A stretch of 64,000 bases of DNA from Peteryoungia desertarenae. GTDB taxonomy: Bacteria > Pseudomonadota > Alphaproteobacteria > Rhizobiales > Rhizobiaceae. Positions 37,242-46,438 of this stretch are shown piece by piece; the stretch's first letter is position 1, and every line of letters starts with the position of its first letter. Position numbers and translations under genes: made by a program. The stretch spans positions 434,001-498,000 of the forward strand of contig NZ_CP058351.1 in assembly GCF_005860795.2 (NCBI RefSeq). Reading direction: 5' to 3'. The notes beneath the pieces were generated by a model. It worked only from the letters and a program-made list of their open reading frames with translations. It did not search any database and was not told the DNA's origin.

Positions 37242-38052
37242 GGTATTGCCAAGTTGTTAGTCATTGGATGCAAGGCAGCGCGGCCCCTGCTTTTTCAAGC
37301 CGCCATTTCTGCCATGTAGTCGGCCCACAGGCAGAAGGCATTCGCCCGTGCGTGGCGATATGAGAGAGCTGAAAGGTTGTATCGGCGGGGACGAAAGATG
37401 GTGTTTATCTGATCGTGGGCTGACAAGAAGCGTTGGGCTTGACGAAGCGATTTGAACCGCCCGATGATCTTTTATCGCTTCCTGGTCTGGCGGTGTGCGT
37501 TTTCAATTCTGTTATTCCGACCCTTGTGGGCTCGATGATCAGCATCCGAGGCCATATTTTGTATCGGCTTTATGTAGCTGCGCAGCTTGTCCGTCACGAC
37601 GACACGCGGTTCACCGAATTCCTTGACCAGTCTGGAGAAAAAGCGCTTGGCAGCCTTGGTGTTGCGGCGAGCTTGAACCAGAATGTCGAGTAGGTCACCA
37701 TCGGCGTCAATGGCCCGCCAGAGCCAGAATTTCTTTCCACTTATCGCGATGACGGCCTCATCCATATGCCACTTATCGTTTGGCTTGGGCCGGTCTCTGC
37801 GAATGCAGTCGGCAAAATGTCGGCCAAAGCGGTTGATCCAGAGACGAACCGTTTCCCTGCTCACAATAACGCCGCGTTCAGAAAGAAGGTCTTCCACATC
37901 GGCCGGGCTCAGAGCAAACCGATGATAGGCCCAGACCGCATAAGCGACAACTGCACGCGGAAAACGAAACCCCTTCAGACGGGGGAAAGTGCTCGGCAAT
38001 CTCATGTCGTCTCGATAACCGAAACGCTGGGGTCATACAACTTGGCAATACC
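37242..38052. mobile_element. IS6-family insertion sequence (decayed)
   Basis: Perfect 15-bp terminal inverted repeats: GGTATTGCCAAGTTG at 37242-37256 and its complement at 38038-38052. The length is 811 bp, normal for IS6. The 8-bp flanks (CCATGCGG on the left, TAACGAAA on the right) do not match, so no target duplication remains, as after replicative co-integrate events. It contains one transposase gene with an internal stop. Confidence 0.9.
37295..38005 (-). pseudogene. IS6-family transposase with in-frame stop
   Basis: The frame from 38005 encodes an IS6 transposase: WHMDEAVIAISGKKFWLWRA holds the first Asp, VVVTDKLRSYIKPI the second, and NNRIENAHRQTRKR the Glu. At about 37472 the codon expected to be GAA/GAG (E in EKIIGRF) is TAA. 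After it the same frame continues normally through GRFKSLRQAQRFLSAHDQIN to the family C-terminus AEMAA at 37295. All three catalytic acids precede the stop, but the last 60 residues are lost. Confidence 0.9.
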
Positions 38053-38448
38053 TAACGAAATTCTGTTGGCCTCAGCCGATTGGCTTGCTGCGACGTTGTC
38101 GGTCCTAGATAAGCAACTCGTTTTCAATTTGGAGTTTTGGAAATACAGATCATCGCGCGACTATGATTCAACAAACGGAGTAAAGCTTATCCTTATTGGA
38201 CTCAGGCGGGATGACAGGCCTCTTAGGCTCTGGCACGCGAAGAAAGCGTCAGAACAAAACCCTTGAAGATAGGAAGGATTCCGGCTGGCAGAGCGTTAGC
38301 GGGAGATTTGCAACTTGTTCGACTGAATGGCGGGTCTTGGGATTCTGCTGTGTTCTGCTCAACGGCCTATTGGAAGGCGCATCGCTGCCGTTCTTCCAGA
38401 GTGCAGCGAACGACTCTTTTCGGCCCGAAGCGGACTGTCGTTATGGGA
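38053..38448. other. intergenic region between IS6 and methyltransferase
   Basis: About 396 bp. An open frame on + enters from the IS6 element and ends at 38266 (LASADWLAATLSVLDKQLVF and about 40 more residues). It could be the 3' end of a gene cut by the IS6 insertion, but I cannot name it. Nothing else is supported. Confidence 0.35.
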
Positions 38449-39093
38449 TCAAAGCTGATGGCGAGACGTTTGGCCTCCGACCTTCTCAAAAGTGCTAAAC
38501 TGGAATTTCTGCACCGTCCCCCATGGGGTTGTGTGTTCATGCCGTCGCGTCGTAACCAGCCTAAACTGTTCGCCGAGAACAGCTTGCAAGCTCTCCGGAC
38601 CGTAACGGGTAACAGGCAAGCCGCTGCATTTCTCTGGCCCATCCATTGCGAAGGTGCCAATCACGGCCTTGCCACCGACTTTGAGAGCCCGTGCCAGCAC
38701 GCGAACATAGGCTTGCTGATCGGCGGCTGTTGTCAGAAAATGGAAGGCCGCCCGATCATGCCAGAGATCGTACTCGCGGTCAGGCGTCCATACGGTCACA
38801 TCCGATACAAACCATTGCACATGAGCCGTGTCTGCCAGTCGCGACTTGACTGCCTCGAGGGCCGCGCTGGAAAGATCAAGGACGCTAACGTGGGCCTGGC
38901 CGGCGTCCACTAGCGCATCGACCAACCGCGACGCACCACCACCAATGTCGATTACTGACATTCCTGGTATCAGTCCCGCTTCATGCAGCAGCGTCATCGA
39001 TAGGTCCGGGGTCTCTTCATACCAACTGACCTCGGTATCAGACGTGGTAGTGTATACCCCTTGCCAATGCGTCTCTCGGTCTTGTCTTGCCAT
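38449..39093 (-). CDS. class I SAM-dependent methyltransferase
   Basis: 214 residues from ATG 39093 (an AGGGA ribosome site precedes it; a start 21 bp earlier is possible). The SAM-binding motif I reads MSVIDIGGGASRLVDAL, followed by VSVLDLSSAALEAVKSRL and DLWHDRAAFHFLT. The N-terminal WYEETPDLS is common in a group of small thiopurine/tellurite-type methyltransferase-like proteins. It stands alone between an IS6 element and the moc block. The methyl acceptor is unknown. Confidence 0.85.
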   Translation of the reverse strand: MARQDRETHWQGVYTTTSDTEVSWYEETPDLSMTLLHEAGLIPGMSVIDIGGGASRLVDALVDAGQAHVSVLDLSSAALEAVKSRLADTAHVQWFVSDVTVWTPDREYDLWHDRAAFHFLTTAADQQAYVRVLARALKVGGKAVIGTFAMDGPEKCSGLPVTRYGPESLQAVLGEQFRLVTTRRHEHTTPWGTVQKFQFSTFEKVGGQTSRHQL

Positions 39094-39114
39094 GAAATCA
39101 TCCCTGTTCGGCAT

Positions 39115-39763
39115 GCGAATCTACCAGATATCGGTGCATCCTGCAGTGAAGCTTTTACGAAGCCGCCGTTCCCTAGGGGCATGATCCGGCTTCTTTTGGC
39201 GCTTTGCAGACTAGGCGAGCGGACCGGCAGGTTTCGGGCTAACGACAGAATGTGCCCAAAGGCCAAAAGAGAAGGCGCAAAGCTGCCATGAGAACATGCT
39301 CGCCTCACCTTCGGGTTAGCGTTCCTGAGCGGAAATAATTGCCGCTCTTTCGTGATGTTGACGTCGGCCCAAAGCCAGGGCACAAAGATGGCATCCACGG
39401 TCGCTCGCGACAGGAAAACAGAAGAGAATCAGAAGCTATTTTGTTACGCCTTTGAAATTATGTGAAAACCCAGGTTCTCCAGGCGGGCCATATTTAGTCG
39501 GTTTTACGCTAAGATCAGCGATCATTTCTCACAGAAAAAAGCGACGCCTTCTCAACAACTTGAGCAATTCCGGCTGCTGTTTTTCAGTCCATCCGTCGTT
39601 TCGAAACGGGTCTCGCGAAAATTGGCTGGGGACCCGCTGTATTCGTAATGAGCTTTAGGTGACGGGTGTTGTCCGCCCCGACTGCATAACCAATTCGCCA
39701 GTGCAGCAGGTCCGGCCCCGGCTTATAAAAGAGCCAGACCTTTGAACGCTCGCCCGAGCGACT
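39115..39763. other. gene-free gap
   Basis: About 650 bp between the 5' end of the methyltransferase and the 3' end of the dehydrogenase. The section 39410-39560 is relatively A+T rich and may hold old promoter sequence. Only short, unsupported frames occur. No repeat, IS end or RNA gene was recognised. Confidence 0.35.
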
Positions 39764-40759
39764 TTACGCCAAGGTGATACGTCGGCCGGTCCGAACGCTC
39801 TCCAGTGCGGCGTCGGCAAGCTGAAGTGCGAGCAGGCCATCTTCACCGCTAGGCGAGATCAACGCTCCGCATTCGATCGCAGCAATGAACCCGGCGATTT
39901 CATTGGCGTAAGCTTCGGTGTAGCGGGTCATGAAGAAGTCGTGCAGTGGCGGGCGGGTGTAGCCTTCAGTAGTTGCAACCTCAATCGAGATTGGGCGCTG
40001 GTTTTCCGCGCTGGCCGAACCCACTGAGCCGTGAACTTCGATGCGCTGGTCGTAGCCATATGTGGCGCGTCTCGAGTTCGAAATCACGGCTTGGCGCCCG
40101 GTGACCGTCTCGAGGATTACGGTCACACTGTCGTAGTCTCCTGCAGCGCCAATGGCAGGGTCAACCAGAACAGCAGCGTGAGCGGAGACAGACGCGATCT
40201 CTTCACCATCCAGCAGGAAGCGCGCCATATCGAAATCGTGGATCGTCATATCACGGAAGATGCCGCCAGAACGGCCGATATAGTCGAGCGGCGGAGGACC
40301 GGGATCGCGGGACGTGATGGTAATCATCTCGACCTTCCCGATACGGCCGTCGTCTATCGCCTGCTTAACCGCCATGAAATGCGGATCGAAGCGGCGGTTG
40401 AAGCCAACCATCAGCTTGGCGTCTGTCTTCTTGACGACGTCGATACACGCTTTGACGCGGGCTGTGTCCAGGTCAACTGGCTTCTCGCAGAAGATGGCCT
40501 TGCCGGCCCTCGCAAACCTTTCGATCAGATCGGCATGGGTATCTGTCGGTGTGCAGATGATTACTGCATGGATGTCGCGGGCCGCCTCGATTTCATCGAT
40601 GGTGCGAACCTCTGCGCCATACTGAGCCGCGATTGATTGGGCGGCGGCCGGAAAAGCATCGGCCACGGCGACCAGCTTCGCATCTGGATTGCTGCTCACG
40701 GCCTTGGCATGGACACGGCCGATACGGCCCGCGCCCAGAAGGGCGAAGTTTACAGTCAT
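39764..40759 (-). CDS. Gfo/Idh/MocA-family inositol-type dehydrogenase (IolG-like)
   Basis: 331 residues, the size of rhizobial inositol 2-dehydrogenase. The N-terminal Rossmann motif is FALLGAGRIGRVHA, the catalytic Lys is in FCEKPVD, and the second domain has DIGG-type residues as RSGGIFRDMTIHDFDMARF with the catalytic His. It is the last gene of the minus-strand operon mocD-mocE-mocF-panB-like-dehydrogenase. After MocDEF-type O-demethylation it could oxidise scyllo-inosamine or another inositol-type product to the ketone. A second dehydrogenase of this family (52124-53254) closes the block. Confidence 0.85.
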   Translation of the reverse strand: MTVNFALLGAGRIGRVHAKAVSSNPDAKLVAVADAFPAAAQSIAAQYGAEVRTIDEIEAARDIHAVIICTPTDTHADLIERFARAGKAIFCEKPVDLDTARVKACIDVVKKTDAKLMVGFNRRFDPHFMAVKQAIDDGRIGKVEMITITSRDPGPPPLDYIGRSGGIFRDMTIHDFDMARFLLDGEEIASVSAHAAVLVDPAIGAAGDYDSVTVILETVTGRQAVISNSRRATYGYDQRIEVHGSVGSASAENQRPISIEVATTEGYTRPPLHDFFMTRYTEAYANEIAGFIAAIECGALISPSGEDGLLALQLADAALESVRTGRRITLA

Positions 40760-40782
40760 GGTCTTCTCTCCTATCGGCTCGG

Positions 40783-41577
40783 TCAGCCGTTGATCATGGT
40801 GTTGAAGCGGGCAAGTTCGTCGGCCGGCACACCGACATTGTGTCGATCAGCCGGATAGGCACCGCTTTCGACGTCCTGACGAAATTCCTGGAAAGCAGCG
40901 ATCCGCTCTTGCTGAAGGCGCTCATACTCCGCTGCAAAATTGCGGTATATCTTGGCATGACGGGGAACGTGGCCACGGGTTTGTCCGAGCACGTCGTCGG
41001 CGAAAAGATACTGCGCATCACAGCCAGCGCCCGCGCCCATGGAAATCATGAACAGCGAGGTGTTCGAGCTGATCAGTGCTGCAACATCAGCCGGGACCAC
41101 TTCGATTTCGGCGGCGAAGGCCCCCGCCTCTTCCAAAGCCTTCACGGCATGCCATATCGAAAGCGCGCTCTCGGCCGTTTTGCCGACAGCCTTGAAGCCG
41201 CCGGTCCAGGTTGCCTTCGACGGGATAAGGCCGACATGACTGCAGACCGGGATGCCTTCGTCACGCAGCCTGCGAATAATGCCGAGGCTGGCTGCGCAAT
41301 AGACGGCATCGCCGCCCGCTCGCATCGCCTGGAAGGCGGCTCGGAGATACTCCTCCGTGGTGATGAAGTCGCCGTATTCCAGGCCAGGAACAGCAAACAC
41401 CGTCGGGGCCGCTTCGCGGAAGGCTGGTCCGAGCAAGGCCGGGGGAACGGAGACCATTTCGATCCCGGCCTTTTCAGCAGCCTCTGCCTCTTCGAGCGTG
41501 ACAACCCGCAACATGCTCAATTGCCGCTTGCCCTTGAGTGCCAGGATGTCAGCGACAGTGGGACGTTTCAATTTCAT
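40783..41577 (-). CDS. PanB-like TIM-barrel protein with altered active site
   Basis: 264 residues, the length of ketopantoate hydroxymethyltransferase. The match is clear in the C-terminal half: GIPVCSHVGLIPSKATWTGG, KALEEAGAFAAEIEVVPADV and GAGAGCDAQYLFADDVLG. However, the Asp of the usual V-G-D-S-L-G loop is missing (VSVPPALLG), and the K-L-E-G segment that carries the catalytic Lys and a metal-binding Glu reads VYCAAS. It is therefore not a canonical PanB. The GAGGAAG ribosome site is good. It sits between mocF and the dehydrogenase. A retained one-carbon (methylene-THF) function is speculative; an isomerase/lyase of the same superfold is equally possible. Confidence 0.8.
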   Translation of the reverse strand: MKLKRPTVADILALKGKRQLSMLRVVTLEEAEAAEKAGIEMVSVPPALLGPAFREAAPTVFAVPGLEYGDFITTEEYLRAAFQAMRAGGDAVYCAASLGIIRRLRDEGIPVCSHVGLIPSKATWTGGFKAVGKTAESALSIWHAVKALEEAGAFAAEIEVVPADVAALISSNTSLFMISMGAGAGCDAQYLFADDVLGQTRGHVPRHAKIYRNFAAEYERLQQERIAAFQEFRQDVESGAYPADRHNVGVPADELARFNTMING

Positions 41578-41601
41578 GGATCTTCCTCTGGCGCTTGGCG
41601 C

Positions 41602-42822
41602 CTACAAAAGGGATTTGAGCTTGGTAGCAGGGTCAATTAGCGCTGCTGGATCCGGATGTGCCCGCCGTGCGATCAGCATCTCAGCGAGCCGGATATCGCG
41701 GGCAACGGCGCCTCCTCGGCCAAGGCCGCTGGCTGCGAGAAGTCTTCCATCACCATCGAGGTGAAAGAGGATCTCCGCGTCCTCGGACAAGGGACGAGCA
41801 ACGGTGGAAACGGCGCCATCGGCCAACCCGGCCACCTGCAGCGTCAAGTCATATTGATCCGACCAGAACCATGGCACGGCGTCGAAAGCTTCGGCCTTGC
41901 CGAGCATGTTGGCCGCGGCCGCACTGCCCTGCTCCTGAGCGTTTCTCCAGGATTCGAGCCTAACGCGTCGGCCGCCATAAACTGCAGCAGGAAAGGAACA
42001 GCAGTCACCGGCGGCGAAAATGTCAGGATCATCCGTGCGCAGATGATCATCGACAGCAATGCCGTTTTCGAGGGCAAGCCCGGCTTGTCCGGCCAGAGCG
42101 GTATTAGGCTCTGTGCCAATCCCTACCACCAGTGCATCAGCGTGGATATGCCGTCCGTCGACGAGTGCAATGATCACACGCGCTTGGTCCTCAAAGATGC
42201 CCTTGACCCCCACGCCACAGACAATGTTGACGCCCTCTTCCTCGTGGCGAGCCTGGAGTGCCAGAGCCAGCCGTTCTGGCACACCGCGCATTAGCACACG
42301 CGGCTGCATTTCGATAAGGGTTACCATGGCTCCAAGCTTCCGGCCCATGGCTGCAAGTTCCAAGCCGATAAAGCCTCCGCCTAAGATGGCGAGGTTTTGG
42401 CCCTGCCGCATCGCACCACGGATGGCTGCAGCCTGCTCGACAGTCCGTAAGGTGTGAATGCGTTTCCCATAGCTCAGACTGGGAAGCTTCCGTGGCGAAG
42501 CCCCGGTTGCCAAAAGCAGTCGCTCATAAGCAAGCGCTTCGCCGCCTTCGAAAAGCACTGAGTGCGCGGCGCGCTCGATGGCGCAAACTCGAGACCCGCG
42601 GCGGTACAGAATTCCCGCTTCGGCAAATCGGGCCTCTGCAACGATTGCTCGTACGCTTTCGGCCTCTGCTCCCGCCTTTGACAGGGGCGGTCGCTCATAC
42701 GGCAAATGAGACTCATCTCCGATGAGGCTGATCGTCCCCTGATATCCTTGTTCGCGTAAGGCAAAGGCGGCGCGGACACCCGCTTCGCCCGCGCCAACAA
42801 TGACCATGCCGGAGGTGGCCAT
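41602..42822 (-). CDS. mocF: ferredoxin reductase of the rhizopine oxygenase (MocF-like)
   Basis: The start ATG at 42822 lies directly behind the mocE stop; a TTG start 9 bp upstream is also in frame. 406 residues. FAD motif MVIVGAGEAGVRAAFALREQ, NAD motif LAILGGGFIGLELAAMG, and the second FAD site in DIFAAGDCCSFP place it in the rubredoxin/ferredoxin reductase group. It should pass electrons from NAD(P)H to the Rieske ferredoxin encoded next to it. MocDEF is known to demethylate the rhizopine 3-O-methyl-scyllo-inosamine in Rhizobium. Confidence 0.82.
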   Translation of the reverse strand: MATSGMVIVGAGEAGVRAAFALREQGYQGTISLIGDESHLPYERPPLSKAGAEAESVRAIVAEARFAEAGILYRRGSRVCAIERAAHSVLFEGGEALAYERLLLATGASPRKLPSLSYGKRIHTLRTVEQAAAIRGAMRQGQNLAILGGGFIGLELAAMGRKLGAMVTLIEMQPRVLMRGVPERLALALQARHEEEGVNIVCGVGVKGIFEDQARVIIALVDGRHIHADALVVGIGTEPNTALAGQAGLALENGIAVDDHLRTDDPDIFAAGDCCSFPAAVYGGRRVRLESWRNAQEQGSAAAANMLGKAEAFDAVPWFWSDQYDLTLQVAGLADGAVSTVARPLSEDAEILFHLDGDGRLLAASGLGRGGAVARDIRLAEMLIARRAHPDPAALIDPATKLKSLL

Positions 42823-42823
42823 G

Positions 42824-43138
42824 TCAGCCAACCTGGATCAGCACGCGACCGCCTTCGACCTTCACAGGATAGGTCTTCAGGTTGACGCAAACGGGAGCGC
42901 CCTTGGCCTCGCCCGTCTTGTAGTTGAAGCGGCCGTTGTGTTTCGGACATTCAATGATGTCGTTCATCACCAGACCATCTGCCAGATGTACATGCTCATG
43001 GGTGCAGTGACCGTCGGTTGCATGGTATGTGTCCTCCGGGCTGCGATAGACAGCGAAGCTCTTTCCCTCGTGGTCGAAGCGTACAACATCTTCTTCGTCG
43101 ATTTCGTCCGCCGCGCAGACGTCAATCCAATTGCTCAT
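42824..43138 (-). CDS. mocE: MocE-type Rieske ferredoxin
   Basis: 104 residues, a stand-alone Rieske ferredoxin. The cluster ligands are in CTHEHVHL (Cys, His) and CPKHNGRFN (Cys, His). A strong GGAGGAG ribosome site precedes the ATG. It carries electrons from the MocF-like reductase to the desaturase-type oxygenase MocD. The three genes are adjacent and in the order known for rhizopine demethylation. Confidence 0.88.
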   Translation of the reverse strand: MSNWIDVCAADEIDEEDVVRFDHEGKSFAVYRSPEDTYHATDGHCTHEHVHLADGLVMNDIIECPKHNGRFNYKTGEAKGAPVCVNLKTYPVKVEGGRVLIQVG

Positions 43139-43180
43139 TGGGTTCTCCTCCCCATACTCAATTCGTGAAAGCCAGCCCGT

Positions 43181-44272
43181 TTATTCGGCCGCCGGGGCCA
43201 TAGCCTCGCCATGAAAGTCTTCGCGATATGGCTTGGCGGTCGGCGGCAGTTGCCGTTTGAGGAAGTAATCCTCATTGCGGAGCTGGCGCAGGAAGGCCGG
43301 GATCATCTCGCGATAGCCATGAAGGATCGACGGGTTCGGCGCTGGCAGGTCATCCTTGATCATGGCGTGCAGCTTGGGCAGCGCGTGATAGGGCACCATC
43401 GGAAACATGTGGTGTTCGACGTGGTAATTCATGTTCCAGTAAATGAACCGACTGATCGGGTTCATGTAGACGGTCCGGCTGTTGAGCCGATGATCGATGA
43501 CATTGTCCGCAAGGCCACCATGCTGCAGCAGGCCTGTCATCACGTGATGCCAGGCGCCGTAGAGACGCGGCAGGCCAATCAGCATGAAGGGCAGGATCGA
43601 TCCCAGGTAGACAGCGAGTGCTCCCGTCGCGAGATAGATCACCAGCCAGATGCGTGCGACCCGGATGGCCTTCGGCTGTTCGCTTTCAGGAACGAACGTC
43701 TTTTCCTCAGCGCTGATCACCCCGAAGGCATTACGAACCATGTCGATCACAGCATGCCAGGCATCGAGCAGGCCGAAGAAGTTCAAGACCAGCCGCACAA
43801 GATCCGGCGGACGCATGACGGCGATTTCCGGGTCTCGACCAACTATTACGGTATCGGTGTGATGCCGGGTATGGCTCCAACGCCAGGTGACCGGGTTGCG
43901 CATAATCATGAAGCAGGCGATCTGGTAGACGACGTTATTCATCCACACCGTCTTGAAGGCCGTGCCATGACCGCATTCGTGCCAGCGACTGTCTGATGCC
44001 GACCCATAGAGAACGCCATATGCGAGGAAGAATGGTACCGCCCAAAGGCTGCCCCAGAAATAAATGCCAAGGCCGCCGAAGACGATCATGGCGCCGAGCC
44101 AGATCGCAGTGTCGCGGATAGCCGGGCCATCCTCCCGCTTCATCAATTCCTTCATCTGCTTGCGGGGAACGTCGGTGTGATACCACTCGGCCGCCGAAAG
44201 CCCATTGGCAACCGCAGCCTGGGCATCACGTCCCAGTAGGCTGTAATCTCTCTTGCTTTCTGTGCTCGTCAC
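43181..44272 (-). CDS. mocD: MocD-like membrane di-iron oxygenase (fatty-acid desaturase family)
   Basis: Starts with GTG at 44272 behind an AGGAGG ribosome site. 363 residues. Three histidine boxes are present: HECGHG, HTRHH and HVEHHMF, the ligands of the desaturase/hydroxylase di-iron centre. Hydrophobic helices lie between them (AIWLGAMIVFGGLGIYFWG and others). In the rhizopine pathway this protein removes the O-methyl group of 3-O-methyl-scyllo-inosamine, with formaldehyde as the expected by-product. It is the first gene of the minus-strand operon and divergent from a LacI regulator with paired operator repeats between them. Confidence 0.85.
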   Translation of the reverse strand: MTSTESKRDYSLLGRDAQAAVANGLSAAEWYHTDVPRKQMKELMKREDGPAIRDTAIWLGAMIVFGGLGIYFWGSLWAVPFFLAYGVLYGSASDSRWHECGHGTAFKTVWMNNVVYQIACFMIMRNPVTWRWSHTRHHTDTVIVGRDPEIAVMRPPDLVRLVLNFFGLLDAWHAVIDMVRNAFGVISAEEKTFVPESEQPKAIRVARIWLVIYLATGALAVYLGSILPFMLIGLPRLYGAWHHVMTGLLQHGGLADNVIDHRLNSRTVYMNPISRFIYWNMNYHVEHHMFPMVPYHALPKLHAMIKDDLPAPNPSILHGYREMIPAFLRQLRNEDYFLKRQLPPTAKPYREDFHGEAMAPAAE

Positions 44273-44371
44273 GATTTCCTCCTGCCTGTCCGGTTCTGGC
44301 CGGACAACTTCGCTCGACGAATGCCAGAAGGAATATCGCGGATTTCGATCTACTCAATGGGGCCTTGATAT

Positions 44372-44415
44372 ATTCTATCATTTCACATCATACTGGTATC
44401 GATCAATGATAGAAT
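44372..44415. promoter_or_regulatory. divergent LacI-type operator pair
   Basis: ATTCTATCATT (44372-44382) and AATGATAGAAT (44405-44415) form a perfect 11-bp inverted repeat with a 22-bp spacer, between mocD and the lacI-type gene. The same motif recurs after the regulator gene at 45472-45523. This suggests that the local LacI protein binds here. Confidence 0.75.
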
Positions 44416-44435
44416 GACCTCAGAAAGGAGCGGAT

Positions 44436-45467
44436 ATGGCATCGCGGCCCACTATTGCCGACCTCGCAAAAGCGGCAGGCTTAAGCGTTGCGACTGTCGA
44501 CCGTGTCCTGAACGGTCGACACAAAGTGCGGGAAGATACCGCAAGGCGGGTTTACGACGCAGCAAACGAAATCGGCTTCCATGCAGTCGGCTTGCTCAGG
44601 CAGCGAGTGTTCGAGGGACTGCCTCAGTACAAGTTGGGTTTCGTCCTGCAGAAGCCGGATCATCATTTCTACCAGGCATTCGCGCGCGAGATTGAGATCG
44701 CTGTGCAGAACCATCCTGGAATACGGGGTGTCGCGCAGATCGATTTCTGCACATCCCAGACACCCTCTGAACTGGCAGACAAGCTTCGTGAGGTGGGCGG
44801 ACGGAATCAGGCCGTCGCAATGACGGCGCCTGACTATCCTGCACTGTCGGTTGTCGTCGAGGAACTGAAGGCGAAAGGCGTTCCGGTGTTCTCGCTGCTG
44901 TCCGACTTTGCGTCGGGCATCCGGGAAGGATATGTCGGTCTGAACAACCGGAAAGCCGGGCGAACGGCAGCCTGGATGATTGCCAAGACCGCGAAGAAGC
45001 CAGGTAAAGTGGCTGTGTTCGTTGGCAGTCACCGGTTTCACGGGCACGAGCTGCGTGAGATTGGTTTTCGCTCCTACTTTCGCGAACATGCCCCTGACTT
45101 CGAGGTTCTCGATACGCTTGTAAACCTGGAGACCGTACAGATCACGCATGAGGCAACGCTCGATCTGCTGCTGCGCCACCCCGATCTGGTAGGCTTCTAC
45201 GTTGCAGGCGGCGGCATGGAAGGCGCGATCTCCGCTATCAGGGAAGAAAGGCTCGGCGGAAAGCACATGGTTGTGGTCAACGAGCTGACGCCGATCTCCC
45301 GTGCCGCACTTGCAGATGAAATCGTGACAATGGCGATCGCCACGCCGCTTGCAAACCTTTGCCGTGAACTGGTTCAGTTGATGGTGGAGGCCGTGGACAG
45401 CGGTCCAGCGACTGCCCCCGGGCAAACGTTCCTTCCCCTAGAGCTCTACGTTCCCGAGAATATTTAG
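44436..45467 (+). CDS. LacI-family transcriptional regulator
   Basis: 343 residues. The N-terminal LacI HTH reads PTIADLAKAAGLSVATVDRV with the hinge region RRVYDAANEIGF. The effector domain is of the periplasmic-binding-protein fold (YKLGFVLQKPDHHFYQAFAR, GYVGLNNRKAGRTAAWMI), a type usually responding to sugars or inositols. An AAAGGAG ribosome site precedes the ATG. It is divergent from mocD and followed by the transporter operon, with copies of its likely operator at both. It probably represses rhizopine-type genes. Confidence 0.9.
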   Translation: MASRPTIADLAKAAGLSVATVDRVLNGRHKVREDTARRVYDAANEIGFHAVGLLRQRVFEGLPQYKLGFVLQKPDHHFYQAFAREIEIAVQNHPGIRGVAQIDFCTSQTPSELADKLREVGGRNQAVAMTAPDYPALSVVVEELKAKGVPVFSLLSDFASGIREGYVGLNNRKAGRTAAWMIAKTAKKPGKVAVFVGSHRFHGHELREIGFRSYFREHAPDFEVLDTLVNLETVQITHEATLDLLLRHPDLVGFYVAGGGMEGAISAIREERLGGKHMVVVNELTPISRAALADEIVTMAIATPLANLCRELVQLMVEAVDSGPATAPGQTFLPLELYVPENI

Positions 45468-45471
45468 GAAA

Positions 45472-45523
45472 GATAGAATTCCATCATGCCAATTAGCAAA
45501 TTCTATCATAAATGAAATAGAAT
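45472..45523. promoter_or_regulatory. second cluster of LacI-type operator half-sites
   Basis: GATAGAAT (45472-45479), ATTCTATCAT (45500-45509) and AATAGAAT (45516-45523) repeat the motif found before the lacI gene. ATTCTAT (45500-45506) and ATAGAAT (45517-45523) form an inverted repeat. They lie 100-150 bp before the TIM-barrel gene, at the promoter of the downstream operon. Confidence 0.7.
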
Positions 45524-45625
45524 GCATCCATTTCTTCTTTGACGAACGTCATGAAACCTGATGATTTCGACGTCAGCGGGCCCTGAGGAGGAACCAGGGG
45601 CCGCCAGACACTTCGGGAGAATTTC

Positions 45626-46438
45626 ATGGCTGCGCCCACTTTCGCGCTCAACCACATGGTTGCGCCACAGGTGCCGCTTGGCACTTTTTTCAAGCTTGGC
45701 AAAACTCTTGGCATCCACCAGTTTGAGATCCGCAACGACCTTTCAGGCAATGCCATTCTAGACGGGACCTCGCCTTACCAGGTACGAGAGCTGGCCGCAG
45801 CAGAGGGTGCGGAAATCATTTCCATTAACGCCCTTCAGCGTTTCAACGAATGGACGCCAGCGCGCGAGGAAGAGGCGCGCAGCCTCGCGACTTACGCCGC
45901 CGCATGCGGAGCTAAAGCACTCGTTCTGGTCCCAGTCAATGATGGCTCCGGCAAGCTTGAAGGTGAGCGCCAGGGTAACCTGCGCGTGGCACTGAAGGCG
46001 CTGAAGCCGATTCTAGAGCAGGCCGGCATCATTGGCCTCGTTGAGCCGCTAGGCTTCCAGATCTGTTCTTTGCGCTCCAAGAAGGAAGCAGTCGATGCCA
46101 TCGACGCTATCGACGGCGTTGATCGCTTCCGGCTTGTGCACGACACCTTCCACCATGTGCTCGCAGGCGAGCATGAGATATTCCCAGCGATGACCGGGCT
46201 CGTGCATATCTCAGGCGTCGACGACGCTCAGGTCAGCGTGGATGAAATGCGAGACCCTCATCGCGTGATGGTCACAGACTCGGATCGTCTCGGCAATGTT
46301 GTCCAGATCCGCGCATTGTTGGCCCAAGGTTACGCAGGCTCATTCTCCTTCGAGCCATTCTCTCCATCGGTCCATGCCGCCTCCGACACTGTCGGGCTCA
46401 TCAAGGGCAGCATGGAATTCGTGAAGAAGACGCTCTGA
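45626..46438 (+). CDS. sugar phosphate isomerase/epimerase family protein (AP-endonuclease-2 TIM barrel)
   Basis: 270 residues. The TIM-barrel pattern of the IolE/IolI/MocC superfamily is seen, with likely metal ligands at Glu in GLVEPLGFQ, His in RLVHDTFHH, His in GLVHISGVDD and Glu in FSFEPFSP. In this place an inosose isomerase or dehydratase role (IolI/MocC-like) is the natural reading. Which of the two cannot be told without alignment. It is the first gene of the operon that continues with the transporter. Confidence 0.78.
   Translation: MAAPTFALNHMVAPQVPLGTFFKLGKTLGIHQFEIRNDLSGNAILDGTSPYQVRELAAAEGAEIISINALQRFNEWTPAREEEARSLATYAAACGAKALVLVPVNDGSGKLEGERQGNLRVALKALKPILEQAGIIGLVEPLGFQICSLRSKKEAVDAIDAIDGVDRFRLVHDTFHHVLAGEHEIFPAMTGLVHISGVDDAQVSVDEMRDPHRVMVTDSDRLGNVVQIRALLAQGYAGSFSFEPFSPSVHAASDTVGLIKGSMEFVKKTL

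Noticed and set aside
38263..38913. 216-codon plus-strand frame
   Set aside because: Most of it is antisense to the methyltransferase with clear SAM motifs. No ribosome site or family pattern.
41602..42822. Reading mocF as a nitrite reductase or NDH-type enzyme
   Set aside because: The size, the two dinucleotide motifs and the position directly after a Rieske ferredoxin fit the ferredoxin-reductase group better.
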